DNA of 64,000 nt from Chryseobacterium cupriresistens (GTDB lineage: Bacteria > Bacteroidota > Bacteroidia > Flavobacteriales > Weeksellaceae). Below the pieces are notes generated by a model. That model did not search any database and had not been told where the DNA came from. It worked only from the letters and a program-made list of their open reading frames with translations. The stretch is taken from contig NZ_JBKKJT010000012.1 of NCBI RefSeq assembly GCF_046614675.1, positions 60,400-124,399 on the forward strand, written 5' to 3'. Made by a program: the position numbers and the translations under genes. Below, in pieces: positions 1 to 7,586 of the stretch (positions are counted from its first letter, which is position 1; each line of letters starts with the position of its first letter).

Positions 1-687
1 CATCAGAAACCTGTTATTAATGACCAGCCACTGACGTTTGAAGATTTGAATATCGGAAACGGATATGTTCTTTACAGAAGAAAGTTTGACAAAGACCACA
101 AAGGGAGATTGGAAATAAAAGGACTCCGTGATTATGCGAATATTTACATCAATGGCCAATGGAAAGGCGAATTGAACAGAGTTTATAAAAAGTATGATCT
201 TGCTATTGAAATAAAATCCGGAGACCGGCTGGAAATTCTTGTTGAAAATATGGGAAGAATCAATTACGGAGCAGAGATTGTTCATAATTTAAAAGGAATT
301 ATCAGCCCCGTAAAAATTAATGGCGCTGAAGTTTCCGGGAACTGGGAAATGCTTCCTCTTCCTTTTGATACTTTTCCAAAACATCACTTTAAAAATAAAG
401 AAATTGCAGATCATTCACCTGTTATTCAGGAGGCAGAATTTGTGCTTGAAGAAACCGGTGATACTTTTCTTGACATGAGAAATTTTGGAAAAGGTATTGT
501 TTTTATTAACGGAAAAAATGCAGGAAGATACTGGAGTACTGCAGGTCCTCAGCAAACACTTTACATTCCCGGAGTATGGCTGAAGAAAGGCAAAAACAGG
601 ATTCAGATCTTTGAACAGATTAAGTCCCACCATACAATAAGCAGTATTGATTATCCTATCCTTGATCAGATTGTGAAAAATAATTAA
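1..687 (+). CDS. GH35 beta-galactosidase, C-terminal part (5' end outside window)
   Basis: The frame is open from base 1, so the gene begins upstream; 228 residues are visible. They match the C-terminal jelly-roll domains of family 35 beta-galactosidases. One galactose-binding-like domain contains YANIYINGQWKG and LEILVENMGRINYG; a second ends with INGKNAGRYW, GPQQTLYIPGVWL and a final NRIQIFEQ strand. The catalytic (beta/alpha)8 barrel would lie in the missing upstream part. The enzyme class removes terminal beta-galactose from glycans and is usually exported, but the signal peptide is not in view. A TTG codon at 46 is inside the domain and is not a credible start. About 200 bases of AT-rich DNA follow with no further gene before the next promoter. 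Confidence 0.88.
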   Translation, partial: HQKPVINDQPLTFEDLNIGNGYVLYRRKFDKDHKGRLEIKGLRDYANIYINGQWKGELNRVYKKYDLAIEIKSGDRLEILVENMGRINYGAEIVHNLKGIISPVKINGAEVSGNWEMLPLPFDTFPKHHFKNKEIADHSPVIQEAEFVLEETGDTFLDMRNFGKGIVFINGKNAGRYWSTAGPQQTLYIPGVWLKKGKNRIQIFEQIKSHHTISSIDYPILDQIVKNN

Positions 688-824
688 TTTTAAATATGTA
701 TTTGTAATTTTTTATTTTGATTTATTATGAACTATTTATGATAATATTGTTTTTGAAGTGAAAAATTGATTAAATTTAATACAGCTAAAACACTAAACCA
801 TAACTTCAAACTCAAATAGTAATA

Positions 825-871
825 TTACACAAAGGTGTAATTGATTTCAAATTGTTTTCTGTTGAAATTTG
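825..871 (+). promoter_or_regulatory. Operator plus promoter of the two-component operon
   Basis: An inverted repeat TTACAC-N4-GTGTAA (825-840) is followed directly by TTGA (841-844). After 19 bases comes GAAATTTG (864-871), an imperfect TAnnTTTG -7 element of Bacteroidota promoters. The same arrangement, with identical spacing, recurs at 3744-3790. A dyad touching the -33 element suits binding by a dimeric NarL/LuxR-type activator, probably the regulator encoded just downstream. That binding is inferred. Confidence 0.7.
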
Positions 872-889
872 CTTCAAACAAACAAAGTC

Positions 890-1522
890 ATGAGCATTTC
901 CATAGCCATAGTAGAAGACGAAAAAAACTACAACAATGCGTTGAAGAAGGTCATCAATTATCAGAAGGATATGAAAGTGGTTGCCCAGTTCTTTGATGGC
1001 AATGATGCCATAACGAACCTGCCAGATATCTCTCCTGATGTTGTGATGATGGATATCCAGTTACAGGACATGCTCGGAATCGAGATCATAGAAAAACTGC
1101 GAAAAGAAATTCCCGGTACCCAATTTATTATGTGTACCAGCTTTGATGATGATGAAAAGATCTTTAATTCTTTAAAGGCTGGCGCCATGGGATATCTTGT
1201 AAAAGGTGAAAGTATGGATAAGATTCTTGCTTCGATACGGGACGTATATCAGGGAGGTGCTCCTATGAGCTTTTCTATTGCAAGAAGAGTATTGAATCAT
1301 TTTGAAAAAAAGCTTCCGGAAATAAAAGGCTTTGATGAACTTACGGAACGCGAAAAAGAAATTCTAGAACTCCTTTCACAGGGACTTCTTTACAAAGAAA
1401 TTGCAGATAAAAAATTCATCAGTATTGACACCGTCAAGAAGCACGTAGGAAATATTTACAGAAAACTCCACGTCAACAACAAAGTGGAGGCCGTCAATAA
1501 ATTTAACCAATCAAAAAACTAA
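890..1522 (+). CDS. NarL/FixJ-family response regulator
   Basis: A 210-residue DNA-binding response regulator. The receiver domain (about 1-120) has the acidic pair E9-D10, phospho-acceptor D55 in VVMMDIQL, T83 and K105. The C-terminal LuxR-type helix-turn-helix (about 148-205) begins LTEREKEILELLSQG and ends TVKKHVGNIYRKL. ATG at 890 is preferred over the TTG at 869 because the -7 element ends at 871, so transcription should begin downstream of the TTG. It is first of four closely spaced genes ending with a HisKA_3 histidine kinase, its likely partner. The palindrome in its own promoter, repeated before the gene at 3810, suggests autoregulation and control of that gene. Confidence 0.95.
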   Translation: MSISIAIVEDEKNYNNALKKVINYQKDMKVVAQFFDGNDAITNLPDISPDVVMMDIQLQDMLGIEIIEKLRKEIPGTQFIMCTSFDDDEKIFNSLKAGAMGYLVKGESMDKILASIRDVYQGGAPMSFSIARRVLNHFEKKLPEIKGFDELTEREKEILELLSQGLLYKEIADKKFISIDTVKKHVGNIYRKLHVNNKVEAVNKFNQSKN

Positions 1523-1528
1523 GAAATT

Positions 1529-2320
1529 ATGGAAAATTCAAATGCAACAAGTCAGGTAATCCTTGATGACAATTTAGCTTACAGAAAAGGCCCTATCGGT
1601 AATAAACTTGAACAGCTGGTTGAAGATGTGTCGGAAATGAGGCCCATTAGCCACATTCTGGCAAAAAGTTTTATTGACAGTGCTAAAAGGGGAGTTTTGC
1701 TATTTATGCAAAATCAAAATGTGAATTTTAATCTCGGAGGTATTTATGCTGTAAAACATTCATTACTGAAAAATATTTGTGACCTCATGAATGATATTAA
1801 AGCGACCTATTTAACATTCACTTTTGTACAGATAGATCCCCGGGATTCCAGGTTGCGACTTACACCTAATTCTGAAAACAAGATGATCTACATGGTGGCC
1901 TCTTTGCAAACAGAGGGGAAAAATACCATTGATGAGCATAATTATCTTATCATCAATGCCAATCAGGATCTTTCACTTAAGGATCTGAAAATCTCCGATG
2001 AGAATGTAAAAGCACTTAATGATTTTTATCTTAAGAACGGACATCAGGTATTGACTAATTATTTAGGACGAAATAATACATTTTATATCAGTTATCATAT
2101 CGTTGATCTGATAGATACCCTGTCAAAAGATGATAGTGAGACATTTATCATTAATCTTTGCGAGATCAGTGATGTGAAGAAAGTCGTTTTTGAAAATAAT
2201 CTTGGCGATAAATTTCGCGAAGACCAATATAAAAGACATTTTGAAACCCATGAAAAACAAATGACACTGGTTTTTAGTACAGACGAAGGATATTACGATA
2301 TGGGTTCATTATATCCGTAA
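1529..2320 (+). CDS. Uncharacterised soluble protein in the two-component operon
   Basis: A 263-residue protein that I do not recognise. It has no signal peptide or membrane segment, so it should be cytosolic. It starts with ATG 6 bases after the regulator stop and ends 1 base before the next gene, so it is almost certainly co-transcribed and translationally coupled. The composition is mixed alpha/beta, with a hydrophobic strand pattern at about 90-135 (TYLTFTFVQID, MIYMVASL) and a long polar middle. No catalytic motif is evident. Its position between a response regulator and a membrane/kinase pair suggests a role in sensing or relaying the signal. Confidence 0.75.
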   Translation: MENSNATSQVILDDNLAYRKGPIGNKLEQLVEDVSEMRPISHILAKSFIDSAKRGVLLFMQNQNVNFNLGGIYAVKHSLLKNICDLMNDIKATYLTFTFVQIDPRDSRLRLTPNSENKMIYMVASLQTEGKNTIDEHNYLIINANQDLSLKDLKISDENVKALNDFYLKNGHQVLTNYLGRNNTFYISYHIVDLIDTLSKDDSETFIINLCEISDVKKVVFENNLGDKFREDQYKRHFETHEKQMTLVFSTDEGYYDMGSLYP

Positions 2321-2321
2321 A

Positions 2322-2957
2322 ATGGTAATCCAGATAATATACATCGCAGTACTCCTGGCGGCTACTGTAAAGTCCATAATTTTAGCTGGGAAGAAAGGTC
2401 TTTCCAGCCAAAACTATTTTGCGATATTTTTATTTCTTTCGCTTTGTCTGGAGCTGTATGGCCATTATAAAATATTCAATAAAGAATTTGACTTTGCTTA
2501 TCTGTTTAATTATTACAGCATTTTTTTGATTATATTTTTTAACATTTACTATGCTAAAATCTTCCCTCAGAAACTCAGGATATTTTTCCGCTGCATTCTG
2601 ATTGCGATACTTGCCTATATTATCCTGTTTGTAAAGTTTTATAGTGATAACTATGAAAATACATTAGGAATATTAGTATGCTTTTATTTCATCATTAATG
2701 TGTTGGTTTGGTTGTACATCAGACTGAAGAATTTTGACGAAATAAAAATTCTGGACGATCCGCATTTCTGGGTTTCCTGTGGTTTACTTTTTTGGAGTAT
2801 TTTCTTTATTTTCAGATCTATACCCATGTTTTTTCTTCGGGATAATGATCCGGGGCTTCTGCAAATTCTAAAAGTGATGCAGTATTGTGTAAATATCATT
2901 ATGTATGGAATGTTCTATATTGCTTTAAGGAAATTTGAAAATAAAAACACAATATGA
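2322..2957 (+). CDS. 7-TM integral membrane protein, possible sensor subunit
   Basis: A 211-residue, very hydrophobic protein with about seven membrane segments (roughly 1-20, 31-48, 56-77, 88-106, 115-133, 149-170 and 182-202) joined by short loops. No transporter or enzyme motif is visible. The stop codon overlaps the start of the histidine kinase gene (ATGA overlap), giving translational coupling. The kinase itself has only one TM helix and no sensor domain. A reasonable inference is that this protein supplies the signal-input function, like the 7TM modules fused to some kinases. I cannot name the family. Confidence 0.8.
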   Translation: MVIQIIYIAVLLAATVKSIILAGKKGLSSQNYFAIFLFLSLCLELYGHYKIFNKEFDFAYLFNYYSIFLIIFFNIYYAKIFPQKLRIFFRCILIAILAYIILFVKFYSDNYENTLGILVCFYFIINVLVWLYIRLKNFDEIKILDDPHFWVSCGLLFWSIFFIFRSIPMFFLRDNDPGLLQILKVMQYCVNIIMYGMFYIALRKFENKNTI

Positions 2958-3742
2958 AGCAACTGCCGGATACAATAAGATTGGCTTATATTATTGCTGT
3001 TATTTTATTAATAACTTTTGTCATCTTTATTGTTTTAATAGTTGTTCTGTATAACAAAAGACAGCTTTTTTTTATTCAGCAGCAAAAGCTTAAAGAATCT
3101 GAACACCAGAACCAGCTCCTTCAGAAAGAACTGGAAAAACAAAAGGTGCTGGAACAGGAGCGGGAACGTATCTCCCACGATATGCATGATGATCTTGGAG
3201 CCGGAATTTCTGCATTGAAGCTCCAGGCAGAATTTCTGAAACAGAAAGCGGAAGATGATGATCTGTTAAACGACATCGATGAGCTTCTGAAAACCTCCGA
3301 AGAAATGAATATTTCCATGAGAGAAATGCTCTGGAGCCTGAACTCAGGAAATGACACCTTAGGAAGCTTTATCGATTATGCTGTCCTTTATACCGGAAAC
3401 TTTTTGAAGAAAACAAAAATAATCGTGTATTCAGAATATGAAAATATCATAGCAGAAACACCGATTTCCACCGAAATGAGACGTAATCTTTTTCTTTGTC
3501 TGAAAGAAGCCGTTAATAACGTTTATAAACATAGCCGTGCCAACAGCCTGAAGCTTTCATTTTCGCAGGAAGAAAATAACTTTTCTATGAAAATCTCTGA
3601 TAACGGAAAGGGAATTTCCGACGGCCATAAAGAAGGGAATGGTCTTAGAAATATGAAACGAAGAATGAGCGAATTATCCGGCGATTGTACAATCATTTCC
3701 GGAAATCCCGGAACCTGTCTGGTCTTCAAAACCAAATTATAA
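2954..3742 (+). CDS. Sensor histidine kinase, NarX/DesK type (HisKA_3)
   Basis: 262 residues. One TM helix (about 10-33) leads into a charged coiled coil (about 38-70), then a HisKA_3 dimerisation domain with ERERISHDMHDDLG, where H78 of the DMHDD motif is the expected phosphorylated histidine. A HATPase_c domain follows with the N box LKEAVNNVYKHS and the G1 box DNGKGI. There is no periplasmic or PAS/GAF sensor domain, so sensing probably depends on the coupled 7-TM protein upstream. HisKA_3 kinases normally pair with NarL-type regulators, matching the first gene of this operon. The second copy of the shared operator starts 2 bases after its stop codon. Confidence 0.93.
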   Translation: MKQLPDTIRLAYIIAVILLITFVIFIVLIVVLYNKRQLFFIQQQKLKESEHQNQLLQKELEKQKVLEQERERISHDMHDDLGAGISALKLQAEFLKQKAEDDDLLNDIDELLKTSEEMNISMREMLWSLNSGNDTLGSFIDYAVLYTGNFLKKTKIIVYSEYENIIAETPISTEMRRNLFLCLKEAVNNVYKHSRANSLKLSFSQEENNFSMKISDNGKGISDGHKEGNGLRNMKRRMSELSGDCTIISGNPGTCLVFKTKL

Positions 3743-3743
3743 A

Positions 3744-3790
3744 TTACCCTTTTGTGTAATTGACTGGTCCGTTTTTTAGAGAGAAATTTG
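3744..3790 (+). promoter_or_regulatory. Second copy of the operator-promoter
   Basis: TTACCC-N4-GTGTAA (3744-3759) abuts TTGA (3760-3763), and GAAATTTG lies at 3783-3790. The 19-base spacing from TTGA to GAAATTTG is the same as in the copy at 825-871, and both sit 19-20 bases before an ATG. One base of the left half-site differs (C for A). This strongly suggests that one regulator controls both transcripts. Confidence 0.7.
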
Positions 3791-3809
3791 ATACATAAAA
3801 TCAAAGGCC

Positions 3810-4139
3810 ATGAAAACTCTTATTAACGACAGTATCGAAGATCTGGAAGCTGCTTTAAAAAACAGCAGTGATCTTCAGGAAAAGTTCAGAATAAATCCTG
3901 TAGAGGCCATAAAAAATGTAGAAATAAGAAATCCTAAGGATACAGACTACTGGATTTACAGGATTATTGTCCTGATGCTCGGGCTGGCAGTTATCGCAAT
4001 CATTGCAGGGCTTATACTCATTGCTTACTGGAATGACGGCTCCTCCAAAGATAATCAGCTGGTCACTATATTTGCTACTATTTCATCAGGAGCAATAGGT
4101 GCCCTGGCCGGTCTTTTATCTCCCACACCCAGAAAATAA
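3810..4139 (+). CDS. Small two-TM membrane protein, likely target of the two-component system
   Basis: 109 residues. The N-terminal half is soluble, acidic and helical (about 1-48). Two hydrophobic helices follow (about 49-70 and 82-103; the second is Gly/Ala-rich, ATISSGAIGALAGLL), then a short SPTPRK tail. I do not recognise the family. It has its own copy of the operator-promoter found in front of the response regulator gene, so it should be induced with the signalling operon. Possible roles are an envelope-stress effector or a feedback partner of the membrane sensor; this is inference from regulation only. Confidence 0.8.
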   Translation: MKTLINDSIEDLEAALKNSSDLQEKFRINPVEAIKNVEIRNPKDTDYWIYRIIVLMLGLAVIAIIAGLILIAYWNDGSSKDNQLVTIFATISSGAIGALAGLLSPTPRK

Positions 4140-4162
4140 TATAACCCTATATGCCGTATCAT

Positions 4163-4188
4163 AAAGCTCACTTTTCAAGGTGAGTTTT
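4163..4188 (+). terminator. Hairpin terminator after the small membrane gene
   Basis: AAAGCTCACTT and AAGGTGAGTTTT form a stem of about 11 pairs with one wobble and a tight loop, ending in a T run. It separates the signalling locus from enolase. Confidence 0.6.
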
Positions 4189-4306
4189 GTTATGATCTTC
4201 CATTTTTTAATTCCTGATCTATTCCCTCAAAAATGGGGAATTATCATAATATAAATTAACTAAAATTTAACTTGGATTTATTTCAAAAAAATGCTGTGAA
4301 ATACCC

Positions 4307-4333
4307 TTGAAAGTTAAATTTTGATTAAATTTG
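4307..4333 (+). promoter_or_regulatory. Enolase promoter
   Basis: TAAATTTG (4326-4333) matches the TAnnTTTG -7 consensus. A TTG at 4307-4309 lies 16 bases upstream, slightly short for a -33 element. The ATG follows 22 bases downstream. Confidence 0.55.
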
Positions 4334-4355
4334 TCTAAACTAAAAAAATTAAAAA

Positions 4356-5648
4356 ATGAGTGCAATTTCTTACATAGAAGCAAGACAGATTTTAGATTCC
4401 AGAGGAAATCCTACCATTGAAGTAGATGTATTTACAGAAAGCGGGGCAATGGGCCGTGCAGCTGTACCTTCAGGAGCATCTACAGGAGAACACGAGGCGG
4501 TAGAATTACGTGACGGTGGTTCAGAATATCTGGGAAAAGGAGTTCTGAAAGCTGTTGAAAATGTAAAAGAAGTAATTGCAGAGAATTTAGTAGGACAGCC
4601 GGTTTTTGAACAAAACTATATCGATCAGATTATGATTGATCTTGATGGAACGCCTAACAAAGGAAATCTTGGTGCCAATGCTATTCTTGGTGTTTCTTTG
4701 GCCGTAGCAAGAGCTGCCGCTGCAGAATTGGGAATGCCTCTTTATAAATATGTAGGTGGCGTGAACGCCAACACACTTCCTGTTCCAATGATGAATGTAA
4801 TCAACGGTGGATCTCACTCAGATGCTCCTATCGCATTCCAGGAATTCATGATTATGCCGGTAAAAGCTGATTCTTTCTCTCATGCATTGAGAAAAGGAAC
4901 TGAAATTTTCCACAACCTAAAGTCTATTCTTCATTCAAGAGGTTTATCTACTGCGGTAGGTGATGAAGGTGGTTTTGCACCAACTTTCAAAGGAACTGAA
5001 GATGCTTTGGATACTTTACTTCAAGCTATTGAAAAAGCAGGTTATAAGCCAGGTGACGATATTATGTTGGCACTTGACTGTGCGGCTTCGGAATTCTACA
5101 AAGACGGAATCTATGATTACAGAAAATTCCAGACTCCGGATGCAGCCCAGTTTTCAAGCAGCGAGCAGGTTTCTTACTTAGCGGAACTGGCTGCAAAATA
5201 TCCAATCATTTCAATTGAAGATGGTATGCAGGAAAACGATTGGGAAGGTTGGAAAATGTTAACAGATAAAATTGGTGACAGAGTACAGCTGGTAGGAGAT
5301 GATTTATTTGTAACCAACGTAGAAAGATTATCCAGAGGAGTAAAAGAAAATATTGCGAACTCTATCCTTGTAAAAGTAAACCAGATCGGTTCTCTTTCTG
5401 AAACAATGGCTGCTGTACAAATGGCTCAGAATAACAAATTCACTTCAGTGATGTCTCACAGATCAGGAGAAACCGAAGACTCTACAATTGCTGATTTAGC
5501 GGTAGCAATGAACTGTGGACAGATCAAAACCGGTTCAGCTTCAAGATCAGACAGAATGGCAAAATACAACCAGTTATTAAGAATTGAAGAAGCTTTAGGC
5601 GAAACTGCAATTTTCCCGGGATTAGAAGCTTTTAAAATCAAAAGATAA
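4356..5648 (+). CDS. eno: Enolase
   Basis: 430 residues, full length for bacterial enolase, which interconverts 2-phosphoglycerate and phosphoenolpyruvate in glycolysis and gluconeogenesis in the cytosol. The N-terminal domain begins ARQILDSRGNPTIEVDV and includes the SGASTGEHEAVELRDG loop. The barrel has metal-ligand regions DCAASEF, SIEDGMQENDW and VGDDLFVTN. The family signature ILVKVNQIGSLSET and the SHRSGETED loop are intact. It is monocistronic, with its own promoter and a good terminator. Codon use is typical of a highly expressed gene. Confidence 0.99.
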   Translation: MSAISYIEARQILDSRGNPTIEVDVFTESGAMGRAAVPSGASTGEHEAVELRDGGSEYLGKGVLKAVENVKEVIAENLVGQPVFEQNYIDQIMIDLDGTPNKGNLGANAILGVSLAVARAAAAELGMPLYKYVGGVNANTLPVPMMNVINGGSHSDAPIAFQEFMIMPVKADSFSHALRKGTEIFHNLKSILHSRGLSTAVGDEGGFAPTFKGTEDALDTLLQAIEKAGYKPGDDIMLALDCAASEFYKDGIYDYRKFQTPDAAQFSSSEQVSYLAELAAKYPIISIEDGMQENDWEGWKMLTDKIGDRVQLVGDDLFVTNVERLSRGVKENIANSILVKVNQIGSLSETMAAVQMAQNNKFTSVMSHRSGETEDSTIADLAVAMNCGQIKTGSASRSDRMAKYNQLLRIEEALGETAIFPGLEAFKIKR

Positions 5649-5667
5649 TTAATCGAATTTATAAATA

Positions 5668-5700
5668 ACGGCAAGCGAAATTTTTAGTTTGCCGTATTTT
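5668..5700 (+). terminator. Terminator after eno
   Basis: ACGGCAAGC (5668-5676) pairs with GTTTGCCGT (5687-5695), with one G-T pair and a loop of about 10 bases, followed by TTTT. Confidence 0.75.
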
Positions 5701-5736
5701 ATGGAAAGTGGTATATTTAAAAAAAATAAATAAATA

Positions 5737-7023
5737 ATGTCAGACAACAAAGTAATATTGAATTACGACGGTAATTCATATGAATATCCAATCGTGGATA
5801 GTACTATCGGAGACAGAGGGATTGATATTTCAAAATTAAGAGACCAGACAGGTTTAATCACTCTGGATTTAGGTTACAAAAATACAGGAGCTACTATTAG
5901 CGACATCACTTACTTAGACGGAGATAAAGGAGAATTATTTTACAGAGGTTATCCAATCGAGCAGATTGCTGAAAAATCTAACTTCACTGAAGTAATGTAT
6001 CTTTTATTACATGGAGAATTACCTACTCAGGATCAGTTTACTTCATTCGACAATAATATTAAAAAATACAACTTCATCGCAGACGAAATGAAAAAAATCA
6101 TTGATGTTTTTCCTCGTTCTGCCCACCCTATGGGAGTTTTATCTTCTTTAACGTCTGCTTTAACAGCCTTCAACCCGAAAGCTGTTAACGTAAACTCTAA
6201 AGAAGAAATGGATCACGCTGCTGAGCTTATGATCGCTAAGTTCTCTCACCTTTGTGCATGGACTTACAGAAAAACTCAGGGCTTACCATTAAACCACGGT
6301 GATAACAACCTGAACTACGTAGAGAACTTCTACAAAATGGCATTCAGATTACCAAACGCTGATTTCGAAATCGATCCGGTAGTTGTAAATGCTTTAGATA
6401 AATTATTAATCCTTCACGCAGACCACGAACAAAACTGTTCTACTTCTACAGTAAGAATGGTAGGTTCTGCCCACACAGGTCTTTTCGCTTCTATCTCTGC
6501 CGGAGTATCTGCACTTTGGGGACCACTTCACGGTGGTGCTAACCAGGCTGTAATCGAAATGCTTGAACTGATCGAGAAAGACGGTGGTGACGTATCTAAA
6601 TATGTTGCTAAAGCTAAAGATAAGAATGATAACTTCCGTTTAATGGGATTCGGACACAGAGTGTACAAAAACTTCGACCCAAGAGCGAAAATCATCAAGA
6701 AAGCTGCTGACGATATCCTTAAAGCATTAGGTATCCAGGATAAAGCTCTTGACATTGCAATGCAGCTGGAAAGAGTAGCGCTGGAAGACGAATACTTCGT
6801 AGAAAGAAAACTATATCCAAACGTAGACTTCTACTCAGGTATCATCTACAGAGCGTTAGGAATCCCTACAGAAATGTTCACCGTAATGTTTGCATTAGGA
6901 AGACTTCCGGGATGGATTTCTCAGTGGAAAGAAATGAGACTGAAAGGAGACCCGATCGGAAGACCAAGACAGGTTTACCAAGGTGCTCAGCAAAGAAACT
7001 ACATCGATATTGCAAGCAGATAA
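5737..7023 (+). CDS. gltA: Citrate synthase (type II)
   Basis: 428 residues. It condenses acetyl-CoA with oxaloacetate as the first step of the TCA cycle. Length and the N-terminal beta domain (LNYDGNSYEYPIVDSTIGD) fit the hexameric type II enzymes of Gram-negative bacteria. Active-site regions are present: HGGANQAVIEML with the first catalytic His, MGFGHRVYKNFDPRAK with the second, and an Asp in the C-terminal part (LYPNVDFYSG). It follows eno after a terminator and appears to be transcribed alone. Like eno, it uses codons typical of strongly expressed genes. Confidence 0.98.
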   Translation: MSDNKVILNYDGNSYEYPIVDSTIGDRGIDISKLRDQTGLITLDLGYKNTGATISDITYLDGDKGELFYRGYPIEQIAEKSNFTEVMYLLLHGELPTQDQFTSFDNNIKKYNFIADEMKKIIDVFPRSAHPMGVLSSLTSALTAFNPKAVNVNSKEEMDHAAELMIAKFSHLCAWTYRKTQGLPLNHGDNNLNYVENFYKMAFRLPNADFEIDPVVVNALDKLLILHADHEQNCSTSTVRMVGSAHTGLFASISAGVSALWGPLHGGANQAVIEMLELIEKDGGDVSKYVAKAKDKNDNFRLMGFGHRVYKNFDPRAKIIKKAADDILKALGIQDKALDIAMQLERVALEDEYFVERKLYPNVDFYSGIIYRALGIPTEMFTVMFALGRLPGWISQWKEMRLKGDPIGRPRQVYQGAQQRNYIDIASR

Positions 7024-7040
7024 TATTTGCTTATACTATA

Positions 7041-7072
7041 AAAAAATCCCAAAGCATGCTTTGGGATTTTTT
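7041..7072 (+). terminator. Terminator after gltA
   Basis: A near-perfect palindrome, AAAAAATCCCAAAGC / GCTTTGGGATTTTTT, ending in a T run. It is symmetrical and could act in both directions. Confidence 0.85.
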
Positions 7073-7093
7073 ATTTATATCAATTAGCTCAAT

Positions 7094-7125
7094 AAGAAAG
7101 CCTGCTTTTTTAAGCAGGCTTTCTT
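7094..7125. terminator. Second back-to-back hairpin, serving the minus-strand peptide gene
   Basis: AAGAAAGCCTGCTT pairs with AAGCAGGCTTTCTT around a 4-base loop. It lies immediately beyond the stop of the minus-strand peptide gene (7132-7296) and 21 bases after the gltA terminator. It most likely terminates the peptide transcript. Confidence 0.7.
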
Positions 7126-7131
7126 TGTTTA

Positions 7132-7296
7132 TTAAGGACACTGGCATCTGTCGCAAGTCCAGATATAACAGTTTCCTGCATCATCCCATTCACAGCATCT
7201 TCTGCCTGTTGAGATTGGAGCGCCTCCCATTACGGATTTTTGTTGATCTCTTCCTAACTTTTGTGCGTTTTTCAGCACCGGATTGTTCTTGTTCAT
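7132..7296 (-). CDS. 54-residue Cys-rich peptide with double-glycine leader (bacteriocin-like)
   Basis: A small gene read directly from the minus strand: ATG at 7296, TAA at 7134-7132. The first 25 residues look like a double-glycine leader: NPVLKNAQKLGRDQQKSVMG then G25. Leaders of this kind are removed by C39 peptidases of ABC exporters. The predicted core of 29 residues (26-54) contains six cysteines (34, 35, 43, 48, 51, 53) and three aromatics, ending CDRCQCP. It resembles the bacteriocin-like GG-leader peptides scattered singly in Chryseobacterium genomes, which is recalled family knowledge. A terminator hairpin follows its stop. No exporter or modification enzyme is adjacent. Antimicrobial, signalling or metal-binding roles are all possible. 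Confidence 0.72.
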   Translation of the reverse strand: MNKNNPVLKNAQKLGRDQQKSVMGGAPISTGRRCCEWDDAGNCYIWTCDRCQCP

Positions 7297-7559
7297 GACT
7301 TTGATTTTTGGTGTTAATAGTTCAATTTTAAGGTTTATAATTTCGCGAAAATTATATCACTAATATAGGAAATTAAATAATATGATTATCTATTTTTTTG
7401 TTCTTATGTAGATGGAAAATAGTAAGTTGTAGATGTTTTTGGAACTATTCACTACAGTTGGCTCTGCATACAAGCAAATTTTGCCGAAGGGGGTTGATTT
7501 TGGGAACCAAATTTAATACATAAAATAATCCAAAAGTTTTATAGGTAGAGACCTTTACT

Positions 7560-7567
7560 TATATTTG
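7560..7567 (+). promoter_or_regulatory. Possible -7 element for the amidinohydrolase gene
   Basis: TATATTTG matches TAnnTTTG and lies 19 bases before the ATG at 7587. No clear TTTG was found at the expected -33 position (the sequence there is TTTT). The rest of 7297-7559 is AT-rich with no ORF. Confidence 0.45.
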
Positions 7568-7586
7568 TAGTATTGCATAAATCTTT

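Noticed and set aside
869..889. TTG start for the response regulator
   Set aside because: The -7 element covers 864-871, so the TTG would be upstream of the transcript start; the ATG at 890 fits family length.
6912..7298. 128-codon plus-strand frame overlapping the end of gltA
   Set aside because: Runs through two terminator hairpins and antisense to the GG-leader peptide gene; no ribosome site.
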